Shown piece after piece: positions 28,397-37,289 of a DNA stretch of 64,000 bases (position 1 is its first letter; each line of letters starts with the position of its first letter). The notes beneath the pieces were generated by a model that was not told where the DNA came from, made no database searches, and was given only the letters and a program-made list of their open reading frames with translations. A program made the translations under genes and the position numbers. Origin of the DNA: PALSA-693 sp963781155. GTDB taxonomy: Bacteria > Actinomycetota > Acidimicrobiia > Acidimicrobiales > Palsa-688. The stretch covers positions 62,001 to 126,000 of the forward strand of contig CAWAEC010000013.1 of the NCBI GenBank assembly GCA_963781155.1, read 5' to 3'.

Positions 28397-29821
28397 TCAG
28401 ACCTCCTGGATTGAGGGTGAAGGCGTCGCAAGGGGGCGGGCTTTCCAGAAATAGTTGTGAATGCCCGCCGCCGTGACGATCTTGCGGAATGTCATCTCGA
28501 CCCGGTCGCCGATCGCCACCCGACTGGGGTCGGCGTCGGTGAGCTCGCAAGCAAAGCGGCCACCGCCGTCAAAGTCTACAACCGCGGCAATCACGGGCGG
28601 GCTGGGCGAGAAGGCGAGGCGATCGATGGTAAACGTCGCTACCGTCCCGAGGGTGTCGGCCATCGGCACGTCCGCCATCCGGTCGATGGCTTTGCAATTG
28701 ACGCACACTCGCACGGCCGGCAGATGCAGTGTCCCGCATTCGGTGCAGCGGTGGCCGACAAAGCCGTACTTGTACCTGGCCGAACGCAGCGCGGGCGGGG
28801 CCGCGGGGCCGGCCGGATCGGGCCGGCGAGGTGGCTCTCTATTGAGAAAACCCCGCCAGGAAAGGAAAGCGGCGTAGCTGAGGGACGCGGTGGCGGCGGT
28901 GACCTGGTCGGCCACGGTCCGGGCCGGCTGGTAGGCCCGGATGGCGTCGGTCGTTTGCAGCACGATGGCGGTCGCCCCGTCGGCCAGGACCACCAGCGCG
29001 ATCGTCTGCCCGGGCTGGGCCTGATCGAGCACATTGGCGAGCAGCAGGCCGGGCTGAGCCGTGCCGGGGTTCCCGACGGTGGTGCTGAGGTCGTCGGCCA
29101 CCCGGGCCACGCCCGCACCAGCGGCGAAGGACCGGACGGCGCGGCCGTGGGTCCCGGCCACCACCAGGACGTCCACGTCGGCCGGGGTCAGACCGGCCTG
29201 CTTCAGCGCGTCGGCGAAGGCGGCGTCGGCGAGGGGGCCGTAGGCGTGCTCGCCAAAACGCTCCTCCCACACTCGGGATGACGCCGCGCCCGGCAGCCGC
29301 CACCGGTCCAGGAACTCCTCGGTCGCGGACGCCTGGGCCACCACCTCGGCGATGGCGGGAACCCCGTCACCGAAGACGAAGGCGGCGGCTGCGTCCCCGC
29401 CGTCTCGTTCATCGGCTCCGCCGGGCAGGCCGGTACGGATGTCCGACAAGACCGCCATCGCCGGGACGGACGCTTCTGAGGCCATGAGGAGTGCGCCAAT
29501 CCCCGATCGGACCGATCCCATCATGTCGAGAGCCAGCGCCCCGGGATCGAGCGACAGGGCGGCGTGGACCACGTTGGCATTGGTCTTGTCCAGGTAGGGA
29601 GGATTGGCCGTCGCGAAGAGGAGGCGCCGGGGACGGGCCGCGTCTGGGACGCCCTGGAGCGCCCGCTGGCCGGCCGCCACGCCCATGGACGTCGGGTCCT
29701 CGTCGTAGCCGGCCACGGCCCGGGTGCCCTTGCCGCCCCCTTCACCCAGGGCGGCGGCGATGGCGGATCGTTCGAGCCGGTAGTGGGGCAGGTAGGTGCC
29801 GTACGCGATCAGGCCGGCCAT
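28397..29821 (-). CDS. HMG-CoA-synthase-like protein fused to DUF35
   Basis: A 474-residue fusion. Residues 1 to about 315 have a thiolase/HMG-CoA-synthase fold (GLIAYGTYLPHYRLERSAIA, FATANPPYLDKTNANVVHAA). From about 340 a DUF35 module has a zinc ribbon C-x2-C...C-x2-C (GHRCTECGTLH and RVCVNCKAI) and an OB-fold that binds acyl-CoA. At the place where HMG-CoA synthases carry their catalytic Cys, the sequence reads LDMMGSVRSGIGALLMA with no Cys. The downstream thiolase is 3 nt away. Likely a partner or noncanonical condensing enzyme of the thiolase. Confidence 0.85.
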   Translation of the reverse strand: MAGLIAYGTYLPHYRLERSAIAAALGEGGGKGTRAVAGYDEDPTSMGVAAGQRALQGVPDAARPRRLLFATANPPYLDKTNANVVHAALSLDPGALALDMMGSVRSGIGALLMASEASVPAMAVLSDIRTGLPGGADERDGGDAAAAFVFGDGVPAIAEVVAQASATEEFLDRWRLPGAASSRVWEERFGEHAYGPLADAAFADALKQAGLTPADVDVLVVAGTHGRAVRSFAAGAGVARVADDLSTTVGNPGTAQPGLLLANVLDQAQPGQTIALVVLADGATAIVLQTTDAIRAYQPARTVADQVTAATASLSYAAFLSWRGFLNREPPRRPDPAGPAAPPALRSARYKYGFVGHRCTECGTLHLPAVRVCVNCKAIDRMADVPMADTLGTVATFTIDRLAFSPSPPVIAAVVDFDGGGRFACELTDADPSRVAIGDRVEMTFRKIVTAAGIHNYFWKARPLATPSPSIQEV

Positions 29822-29852
29822 GAGCTCTCCCCGGTGTGCTGGTGGTGCGGTT

Positions 29853-29887
29853 GGTGCGGTGCGGTGCGGTGCGGTGCGGAGCGGTGG
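29853..29887. repeat. GGTGC pentanucleotide microsatellite
   Basis: Five perfect GGTGC units followed by GGAGC and GGTGG, 31 bp upstream of the ketosynthase-DUF35 start, within its likely promoter region. Slippage could alter expression; inferred. Confidence 0.7.
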
Positions 29888-29970
29888 CGGGGATCCTACC
29901 GGTTACCAGGAGCGGCAGCGGGGGCGTGAGGGGGCGTCCATCTGCTGGCTTCCTCGTCTGCGTTCGGGCC

Positions 29971-30165
29971 GGGCCGCTTCGCCCCCGGCCTGCTCTGCAG
30001 CCGGCGGGCGGGCCGCTTCGCCCCGCGCCTGTTCTGCGCCCAAGCGTGCCCACTTCGCCGCAAGTGGGTGCGGTTGTTCAAAGTGGGCGCGGTTCGACCC
30101 GGTTTTTGCGGGTTAGCGTGCCCGAGTTGTCGGGGCGTGCCCACTTCGCCACAAGTGGGCACGGT
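29971..30165. repeat. Intergenic repeats: 39-bp tandem pair and AAGTGGG hairpins
   Basis: A 39-bp unit starting GGGCCGCTTCGCCCC occurs at 29971 and 30010. Two 30-bp hairpins of the form GCGTGCCCACTTCGCC-RCAAGTGGG lie at 30044 and 30135 (91 bp apart), with a half copy (CAAAGTGGGCGCGG) at 30079. The arms CCCACTT/AAGTGGG are perfect. The 29822-30325 gap holds no gene I can support beyond these repeats. Confidence 0.7.
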
Positions 30166-30325
30166 GCACGCCGCTGCGGTGGCTCCACGCCGGCGCTCCC
30201 CGCGGCCCTGGGGCTGTGGCTGGCCGGGCTGCGAGGCCGCGTCGACCGGGCCCGACTTCCCCCGGCGGCACCACGCACGGAGCGAATGACACGACGCGCG
30301 CCGGTCGCTCACGCAGAATGGGCGC

Positions 30326-31243
30326 GTGAGCCGCCGCCACCACGCCAGCATCCCGGCGAGTTGGGCTCTTGCCCCGGGCTTGACGGCGCTCGTCCTCGCT
30401 GCAGCCGCCTGCGGGTCCGTGTCGGGGTCGCCTCGGTCAGCGCCGCCGGCATCCTCCGCTCAAGTCCCTGGCCCGTCCGCACCTGTGGCCACTGGCCCGT
30501 CGGGATCATCGGCATCCCCGGCGACCACGGCAACGCCAATCAACCCCGCCGGCCAGCCTGCCCCCGCCGGCCAGCCTGCCCCAGCCCCCACTCCTGCCCC
30601 CGCTCCTGCTCCTGTCCCATCGACAACGACCACCACGCTTCCCCCGGCTCCCAATCTCGAGTCCGGCAGCAGCGGCCCTGCCGTGCTGGCGCTTCAGAAT
30701 CGTCTGACCGCGCTCGGGTACTGGCTCGGCACCCCGAATGGGTATTTCGGCGACAGCACCGTGCAAGCCGTATATGCCTTCCAGAAGGCGGCCGCGCTGA
30801 CGAAGGACGGCGTCGTGGGGCCGAAAACGGCAGCGGCCCTGGCCCAGGGTGTCGTACCCCAGCCGCGGAGCACATCTGGCTATGTCATCGAGGTCGACCT
30901 GACGCACGATCTGATGCTGTTCGTGACCAGCGGGACGGTCACTCACATTCTCAACACCTCGACGGGCGGCGGTTATGCGTACCGAAGTGACGGAGTGACG
31001 GCCGTGGCCGACACGCCGACGGGCGTCTTTCACATCTATCGCCAGGTCGACGGCATGGTCACCGACTCGCTGGGCCAGCTGTGGCGGCCAAAGTTCTTTG
31101 TCAGCGGCTTCGCCATCCACGGCGACGGGTACGTGCCACCCGTCCCGGTCTCACACGGCTGCGCCCGGGTGAGCAATGAGGCCATCAACTGGATCTGGGC
31201 CGACAACCTGGCGCCAATCGGGACCGAGGTGTGGGTGTACTAA
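30326..31243 (+). CDS. L,D-transpeptidase lipoprotein with peptidoglycan-binding domain
   Basis: A 305-residue exported enzyme that makes 3-3 cross-links in peptidoglycan. An N-terminal signal ends in a lipobox (LAAAAC), followed by a Pro/Ala-rich linker with repeated AGQPAP and PAPAPT units. A PG_binding_1 domain follows (GSSGPAVLALQNRLTALGYW) and then a YkuD catalytic domain with the active-site signature VSHGCARVSNEAINW. GTG 30326 starts the frame; CAGAAT lies 6 nt upstream, consistent with a leaderless transcript. Confidence 0.92.
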   Translation: MSRRHHASIPASWALAPGLTALVLAAAACGSVSGSPRSAPPASSAQVPGPSAPVATGPSGSSASPATTATPINPAGQPAPAGQPAPAPTPAPAPAPVPSTTTTTLPPAPNLESGSSGPAVLALQNRLTALGYWLGTPNGYFGDSTVQAVYAFQKAAALTKDGVVGPKTAAALAQGVVPQPRSTSGYVIEVDLTHDLMLFVTSGTVTHILNTSTGGGYAYRSDGVTAVADTPTGVFHIYRQVDGMVTDSLGQLWRPKFFVSGFAIHGDGYVPPVPVSHGCARVSNEAINWIWADNLAPIGTEVWVY

Positions 31244-31289
31244 CCCCCGCCGGACGAGGACTCGCCCGTTCTTCGCCCCTTGTTCTCAC

Positions 31290-31335
31290 TTTTGGGCCCA
31301 AGGTACGTGCCGTGTGCTTTTCGGTCCCAAGATGC
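31290..31335 (-). repeat. Dispersed hairpin element, copy 1
   Basis: On the minus strand GCATCTTGGGACCGAAAAGC (31335 leftward) matches the element at 44767 at 21 of 24 positions. Downstream it carries a direct repeat of CTTGGG-CC-AAAAG. It lies in the 100-bp convergent gap between the L,D-transpeptidase and lhr. Confidence 0.6.
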
Positions 31336-31344
31336 GGCAGAGAG

Positions 31345-34300
31345 TCAAACGGTCGCGCTTGCTGGAAGCATCCCCGCCGGCGAGGCCGCCGACGCCGGCG
31401 ACGCCGGCTCGGGGACGCCGTCCACGTAGATGACACGGTTGGTTCGAACCGCGGGAACCACCGGACCCGGGACGACCAGGCCGACCAGGTTGAGCGGATC
31501 GGTCGCGTTGACGACGACACGCTCTCCGACCCGGGGCGTCTTGCGGACGTGCGCCAACTGCTCGGCCGCTTCCGGCAAGGCGTATTGCTCGCCGCTGAAG
31601 CCGGCGACAAACCGGCCGCCGCGCACCAGGCCCCGGTCCTCCAGTCGGCGCAGGGCCCACTGCAGCTCACGCCACGGCACCCGGAGGGAGTCGTGGGTGG
31701 CCAGATCCCGGAAGACGACTCCCCAGCGGCGCAGCAATTGCTCGGCGACGGCCTCGGCCAGCTCCTCCCGGTCGCCTTCGGTACGGGCAGGAGGGGCCAG
31801 CGCCCACCGTCCGGCCGAGGCGCCCGTCGGGGTCGGTGTCCGGCTCAGACGGGACAGCCGGGGGCGGGGCCGGGCGGCCGCGGCCGCACCCCGGTTGCGG
31901 CTGCCGGCCAGGCGGGCCCGGATGGCTCCGAAGCCGTCACACATCACCAAGCCGCGGGTGACCCCGTCCCACAGGCCGCGCTCCACGTCGTCGGGAAGGC
32001 GCCGGGTGGACGCCACCAGGTCAGAGGCAAAAGACGCCCCCCGCTCTCGCAGGATCTCGACGATCTCGGCTGTCGCGCCGACGGTGGGCTCGGTCGGAGG
32101 GCCGGCCGACCGGGTGGCGTCGAGTAGCCAACCCAGATCCGAGCGGAAGACGACCGCGATCGGCGTCGCTTTCGACGGCGCCGCAGCCGGACCGTCTGCG
32201 TCGCTGCGAGCGGGCGGCGCCAGGCGGAGCCAAGCCACCTCGCCGTCATGACAGAGACCGTCCAGCCAGCCGGTCGCATAGTGACGGACGCGCCGCCCCA
32301 ACAACTCGGGCTCCCACGCCACCGCCGCTGCTTCGAAACCCTGGAGCTGCTCGATGACTGCGGCCAGCCCGGCGTCGCCGGAAAGCTGGGTGCCGGGCGC
32401 CACGTGCTGCCAGCGCAGCAGAAAGCGCATGAAGTCCTGCGCGGTGGCAGGGTGCACCCGCTCCCGGCGGGACCGGCGAGAGTAACTGTGTATACGGGCA
32501 AGGAGGCGCCGCGAGACCCACTCGGTGTCGACCGCGGCGGCGGTGTAGCGCCCCTGAAGAACGAATCCCTCCTGCTGCAGCCGGGCTAGTGCCACAGCCA
32601 CCCGGCCCGGGCTCAACGTGGTGGCCTGGGCCAGCTCACCAGCGGACGTGATGCCGCTGAGCTCGAGGTGGCCGCGCACCATTCGGGAGGTGGCCTCGTC
32701 ATCCTGATCGAGCGCCAGCCGGGCGTCACTGGCCGATTCGGTGGTCGTCCACAGCTCCGCCTGCCCCGCCCACACCGGCTGTGCCCGGCCCCGCTCGACG
32801 AGTTCCTGCCACTGGGGGCGCCACTCATCCCGGGGCCGGGTTGCGACCAGGGAGGACAGGAGATCGTGCAGGTCGTCGGCGGTGCCGATGGTGGGCTCGA
32901 TCTCCGACTGCACCTGCTCGATCGCGGCCGGGTCGAGAGCCCCGATGGAGCTCAGGTCCACGTTGAGGCCCCGACGCAGACGCACCGCGTTGGTGCGGCG
33001 GTTCTGGAACTCCTCATCGTCCAAGAACGCGTAGGGGCGAGCCGTCACGATCTCGTGGGAGAGCACCGAGGCTTCGGTGGTATCGACGCAGTGCACCCGC
33101 ACGTCGCCGGTCTCGATGCCCTCCAGGAGCGAGCGGAGCCCGTCGATGTCCAGGGCTTCGTGCAACGTATCGTCGACCGTCTGACGCACCAGCAGGTGCT
33201 CAGGGATCTCGACCGGCCCAATGGCGTTGTCCTGGCACGCCGCCGCCTGGGGAAAGACCGCCGCCATCAAGTCGTCTGACTCCATGCGCTGAATCGGGGG
33301 CGGGTTGCGCCGGCCGTTGCGGAAGCGCAGCACCATCAGGGCCCGGTTGAGATTCCAGCGCCAGCGGGCCTGGAACATCGGCGAGTCCAGGATGGCGTGC
33401 TCGAGGGTATCGGCCACGGTATTGCTGGAGACGTAGCGCGGCACCTCCTCGAGCGGGAAGCTGTGATGAAGTCCGAGCGAGAGGATCACGGCGTCGTCAG
33501 TGGCGGCAGCTTGCAACTCGAAGTTGAAGGTCCGGCAGAACTTCTTCCGCAATGCCATACCGAGCCCGCGATTGACCTGCCCGCCGTACGGTGAATGGAC
33601 CACGAGCTGCATACCGCCCGTGTCGTCGAAGAACCGCTCGATGACGAGGCACTCCTGGGTCGGCATGGCTCCCAGCGCGGCCCGGCCTACCGCCAGATAG
33701 TCGACGATCATGGTGGCGGCCTCGGCGACAATGCCGCACCGCTCCATCAGACACTGTCGTGCCCCGTCGGGGTCGCCCTTTTCGAGGTACTCATCGACGC
33801 GATGACGCAGCTCCGATACCTCCTCGGACAGCTCCGCAGTGCGAGCAGGAGCCTCCCCGAGCCAGAAGGGCACGGTGGGCGGCGAATCTCCGGCGTCGCG
33901 GACCCGCACCACGCCCGGCTCGACCCTCCGGATCTGCCAGGAATGACTGCCCAGCAGGAAAATATCCCCCGCCATCGACTCCACCGCCCAGTCCTCATTG
34001 ACGGTGCCGACGAACGTGTCGTCGGGGTCCGCAACGACCCGGTAGTCGCCGGTCTCCGGGATCGCTCCCCCGGAGGTGGCCGCGGCCAAGCGGGCGCCCT
34101 TTCGGGGCCGCAGCTCGCCATTGATCTGGTCGTGGTGGAGGTAGGCGCCGCGGCGGCCTCGTCCGGTTTCGATCCCGTCGCTCACCAGTTCCAGGACCTC
34201 GTCGAACTGGCGGCGCGTGAGGTCGCGGTACGGGTCCGACTTGCGAACCAACTGGAACAGGTCGTCGGCCCGCCATTCCCTGGCTGCGACTTCGGCCACG

Positions 34301-35628
34301 ACCTGCTGCGCCAGAATGTCGAGGGGCAAGCGGGCTGGGTGGATGGCGTCCAAGCGGCCGCCGCGCACCGCGGCCAAAAGGGCCGCGCACTCGACCAACT
34401 CATCGCGGGTGAGCGGGTAGAGGCGCCCTTTCGGCGTGCCGCCCCGGCTGTGGTTGGACCGGCCAACCCGCTGCAGGAAAGTGGCGATGCTGCGCGGTGA
34501 ACCGATCTGGCAGACCAGCTCGACAGGACCGATGTCGATGCCCAGCTCGAGCGAGGCGGTGGCGACGAGGGCGCGAAGGTCGCCGGCCCGCAGCCGGGAC
34601 TCCACCCGGTAACGCCGGTCCTTTGAGAGGCTGCCGTGATGGGCGGCGACGACGTCGTCGCCCAGGCGCTCTCCGAGCTGATGGGCCAGCCGCTCGGCCA
34701 GCCGGCGCGTGTTGACAAAGATCAGGGTGGTGCGATGCTCGGCGACCAGCCGGGCGATTTGGTCGAGCACATCGGAGAGCTGCTCCGCGGACGCCACCGC
34801 CTCCAGCTCCCCATCGGGCAATTCCAGGGCCAGGTCCGTATCCCGCTGGTGACCGACATCGACCACCGCGGGCAGGGGCCGGTCACCGACCAGGAGACGG
34901 CCGACGGTCTCGATGGGCCGCTGGGTGGCAGACAGGCCCACCCGCTGCGGGCGCTGGTCGCACAGGGCCTCCAGCCGCTCCAGGGTGACGGCCAGATGAG
35001 CGCCCCGTTTGTCCCGAGCCACCGCGTGGATCTCGTCGACGATGACTGTCTTCACACTGCGCAGCGCCTCCCGGCCACGCTCGCTGGTCACCAGCAGGTA
35101 CAGCGACTCCGGCGTGGTGACGACAAAGCTCGGCGGACGGCGAACCATCACGGACCGCTGAGAGCTGGAGGTGTCGCCGGTGCGCACGGCCACCCGCACG
35201 TTGGGAGGCCGCAGGCCGAGCTCGGTGGCCACTTCGGCGATCTCGGCGAGGGGCCGCTCCAGGTTCTCGGCAATGTCGACCGCCAGGGCCCGCAGGGGGG
35301 ATACGTAGACGACCCGGGCGCCCACCTCGACGTCCTCACCTGCTTCGTGCGCCCGGTAGAGAGCGTCGATCGCCACCAGGAAGCCGGCCAGCGTCTTGCC
35401 CGAACCGGTTGGCGCCGCGATCAGCGTGTCCCGGCCGGCCGTGATCAGGGGCCATCCCTGGACCTGCGGTTCGGTCGGGCCGTCGGGGAACCTCCGCCGG
35501 AACCAGGCAGCCACGGCAGGATGGAACGGGGCCATCACCGGGTGCGGCCCCGGTCCGGCATTCGGGCCCCCGGACGAGGTGGCCCGATCGGCGGGCGGGG
35601 CGAGCGGCGTCTCCGCAGTCACAACCAT
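31345..35628 (-). CDS. lhr: Lhr-family ATP-dependent helicase
   Basis: A large superfamily 2 helicase of about 1427 residues. Motif I is AAPTGSGKTLAGF, motif II VDEIHAVARDKRGAHL (DEIH), motif III GLSATQRPIETVGRLL, and motif VI FLQRVGRSNHSRGG. A long C-terminal half with winged-helix and Lhr-specific domains follows, giving the full length expected of actinobacterial Lhr, a 3'-5' DNA/RNA helicase linked to DNA repair. ATG 35628 (MVVTAETPL) is preferred; the frame extends to 35658. No frameshift over 4.2 kb, in contrast to other genes here. Confidence 0.93.
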   Translation of the reverse strand: MVVTAETPLAPPADRATSSGGPNAGPGPHPVMAPFHPAVAAWFRRRFPDGPTEPQVQGWPLITAGRDTLIAAPTGSGKTLAGFLVAIDALYRAHEAGEDVEVGARVVYVSPLRALAVDIAENLERPLAEIAEVATELGLRPPNVRVAVRTGDTSSSQRSVMVRRPPSFVVTTPESLYLLVTSERGREALRSVKTVIVDEIHAVARDKRGAHLAVTLERLEALCDQRPQRVGLSATQRPIETVGRLLVGDRPLPAVVDVGHQRDTDLALELPDGELEAVASAEQLSDVLDQIARLVAEHRTTLIFVNTRRLAERLAHQLGERLGDDVVAAHHGSLSKDRRYRVESRLRAGDLRALVATASLELGIDIGPVELVCQIGSPRSIATFLQRVGRSNHSRGGTPKGRLYPLTRDELVECAALLAAVRGGRLDAIHPARLPLDILAQQVVAEVAAREWRADDLFQLVRKSDPYRDLTRRQFDEVLELVSDGIETGRGRRGAYLHHDQINGELRPRKGARLAAATSGGAIPETGDYRVVADPDDTFVGTVNEDWAVESMAGDIFLLGSHSWQIRRVEPGVVRVRDAGDSPPTVPFWLGEAPARTAELSEEVSELRHRVDEYLEKGDPDGARQCLMERCGIVAEAATMIVDYLAVGRAALGAMPTQECLVIERFFDDTGGMQLVVHSPYGGQVNRGLGMALRKKFCRTFNFELQAAATDDAVILSLGLHHSFPLEEVPRYVSSNTVADTLEHAILDSPMFQARWRWNLNRALMVLRFRNGRRNPPPIQRMESDDLMAAVFPQAAACQDNAIGPVEIPEHLLVRQTVDDTLHEALDIDGLRSLLEGIETGDVRVHCVDTTEASVLSHEIVTARPYAFLDDEEFQNRRTNAVRLRRGLNVDLSSIGALDPAAIEQVQSEIEPTIGTADDLHDLLSSLVATRPRDEWRPQWQELVERGRAQPVWAGQAELWTTTESASDARLALDQDDEATSRMVRGHLELSGITSAGELAQATTLSPGRVAVALARLQQEGFVLQGRYTAAAVDTEWVSRRLLARIHSYSRRSRRERVHPATAQDFMRFLLRWQHVAPGTQLSGDAGLAAVIEQLQGFEAAAVAWEPELLGRRVRHYATGWLDGLCHDGEVAWLRLAPPARSDADGPAAAPSKATPIAVVFRSDLGWLLDATRSAGPPTEPTVGATAEIVEILRERGASFASDLVASTRRLPDDVERGLWDGVTRGLVMCDGFGAIRARLAGSRNRGAAAAARPRPRLSRLSRTPTPTGASAGRWALAPPARTEGDREELAEAVAEQLLRRWGVVFRDLATHDSLRVPWRELQWALRRLEDRGLVRGGRFVAGFSGEQYALPEAAEQLAHVRKTPRVGERVVVNATDPLNLVGLVVPGPVVPAVRTNRVIYVDGVPEPASPASAASPAGMLPASATV

Positions 35629-35693
35629 GCTCTTGATGGTACGCAGCCCCAGTGACAATCCCGCGTGGAGCGAGGACTGGGTGCCGGCGCGGC

Positions 35694-36080
35694 CTACAGC
35701 GGGACGGGCTGGATGCTCAACGCCTCCGTGAAGTCGCCGCGCAAGACGCGGATGGCGAGCTGCCCGTTGGCGAGCGTGGCCTCCACCGCCCGGCCGAAGC
35801 CGTCAGGCACGTCGATCTGGCGCTCGTAGCACCCGTACTCCCACTCGTGCACGAGATACTGGCGTGGTCCGGCGCTACGCAAGCGGGCCCAGAACCGCAC
35901 ACTGCCGGGCCCGACTTCGACGGTCACGTCCTTGGGCGTGACTGCCGGGAGGGGGGCCAGCACGACCAGGGCTCCGGGCGTCTCGTACACGTTCACCGGG
36001 ACGGACTGCGGCTGCATACTGGCCTCGGTAGATGCCGTCGCGGCCGCCACCTCGTCCCGGGTGGGGTGGGCTCCAGGCAT
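35694..36080 (-). CDS. Hsp20/alpha-crystallin-like protein
   Basis: A 128-residue small heat-shock-like protein. The alpha-crystallin domain has VNVYETPGALVVLAPLPAVT, DVTVEVGPGSVRFWARLRS, the ERQIDVPDGFG strand and the closing ANGQLAIRVLRGD (A-x-x-x-n-G-x-L equivalent). ATG 36080 lacks a Shine-Dalgarno but has TACGGT 6 nt upstream. It sits just upstream of lhr on the same strand (65 bp) and may be co-transcribed. Function: ATP-independent holdase, by family. Confidence 0.85.
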   Translation of the reverse strand: MPGAHPTRDEVAAATASTEASMQPQSVPVNVYETPGALVVLAPLPAVTPKDVTVEVGPGSVRFWARLRSAGPRQYLVHEWEYGCYERQIDVPDGFGRAVEATLANGQLAIRVLRGDFTEALSIQPVPL

Positions 36081-36086
36081 AGCAGC

Positions 36087-36092
36087 ACCGTA
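36087..36092 (-). promoter_or_regulatory. -10 box of leaderless Hsp20 transcript
   Basis: TACGGT on the minus strand, 6 nt before ATG 36080, with no ribosome site between. Confidence 0.4.
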
Positions 36093-36135
36093 GCCCTTGC
36101 GCCCGGACCCGGGTGGATACGCGCCGCGCCGCGGC

Positions 36136-37074
36136 TCAGAACACCAGGACGAGCCGGCCCCGGGTCCCGCCGGCCGCCAGCCGACGGTGGGCATGTGGGG
36201 CCTGTTCGGCGGGGAGTGCTGCGGCCACCCGGAGGGTAACTTGCCCGGTCTCCACCTGCTCGCGCAGGCGGTCCAGCTTCGCCTGCTCCCGGGCGTAGTT
36301 GCGGACGAACACAGGATGAAACGTGATGCCGCGTTCCTCGGCGCCCTGCCAGCCCCGCACCGTGGCGATGCGCCCCCCGTCTCGCACGGCCGGGACGACC
36401 AGCTCGTCGAGAAGCGCGCCGTCGACCAGGCCGTCGACCCCCTCGGGGATGGCCTGGCGCACCTGCTCGGCGAAATCGGGACCCCGGGGGACCACGACGT
36501 CGGCTCCCAGGTCGGTCACGAGTTGTTCGTCCTCCGGAGCCGCGTCCGCAACCACCCGGAGCCCATCAGCTTTGCCGAGCTGCACCGCGTATCCCCCGAC
36601 GGCGCCGGCCGCGCCGGTGACCCCCAGGGTCTGCCCGGGTTGCAGGTCGAGCGCGTCGAGCGCCTGGCGAGCGGTCAGGCCGTTCATGGGCAGGGTTGCC
36701 GCTTCCACGTCCGATGCCCCTGCCGGCACCCGGGCCACCGACTCGATCGGGACGATGATCCGCTCGGAATATGCGCCGTGGGCGCCGTTCGGGACGACGA
36801 TGGCCATGACCCGGTCGCCGATCGCCAGGTCGGTAGCCACGCCCTCGCCGATTTGCTCCAGTTCGCCGGCAGCATCCATACCAGGCACGTACGGTGGCGC
36901 GATATCGCGCAGGGCGCTGGCGCGGGCACCGCTGCGAAGGCCCGTGTCCGTCGGGTTCACCGCGGCGGCGCGCACCCGGATCCGGACCTGACCCGGGCCC
37001 GCCTCCGGATCGTCGAGCTCGACGATCCGCAAGACCTCTGGTTCGCCAAACTCAGTCATTCCCACGACTCTCAT
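36136..37074 (-). CDS. NADPH-dependent quinone-oxidoreductase-like protein (MDR)
   Basis: A 312-residue medium-chain reductase of the zinc-free quinone oxidoreductase type. The N-terminal GroES-like fold has AAAVNPTDTGLRSG and the GMDAAGELEQIGEGV block; the nucleotide domain has GVTGAAGAVGGYAVQLGKA. Zinc ligands of alcohol dehydrogenases are absent. ATG 37074 or ATG 37059 could start it. It ends 56 bp before the Hsp20 gene. Likely reduces a quinone or enone; substrate unknown. Confidence 0.88.
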   Translation of the reverse strand: MRVVGMTEFGEPEVLRIVELDDPEAGPGQVRIRVRAAAVNPTDTGLRSGARASALRDIAPPYVPGMDAAGELEQIGEGVATDLAIGDRVMAIVVPNGAHGAYSERIIVPIESVARVPAGASDVEAATLPMNGLTARQALDALDLQPGQTLGVTGAAGAVGGYAVQLGKADGLRVVADAAPEDEQLVTDLGADVVVPRGPDFAEQVRQAIPEGVDGLVDGALLDELVVPAVRDGGRIATVRGWQGAEERGITFHPVFVRNYAREQAKLDRLREQVETGQVTLRVAAALPAEQAPHAHRRLAAGGTRGRLVLVF

Positions 37075-37289
37075 GGCCAAATGCAACCTTGGCCCGCACA
37101 GGGTATTCCCGTGCGGACCCAACCCGTCTCGACCTGACCTTCGTGGCTTGGGTTTCGCCGCCATTTCGCGGCCTTGACCGATAGTGCAACGTTCGGCAAA
37201 TCCCGGCGGCCGACAGGGTATCTTCACACGAATGCCACTGCCGTCCGGGGCATATTCAATCGGCGGCAACACATCGACGGAGGAATACC

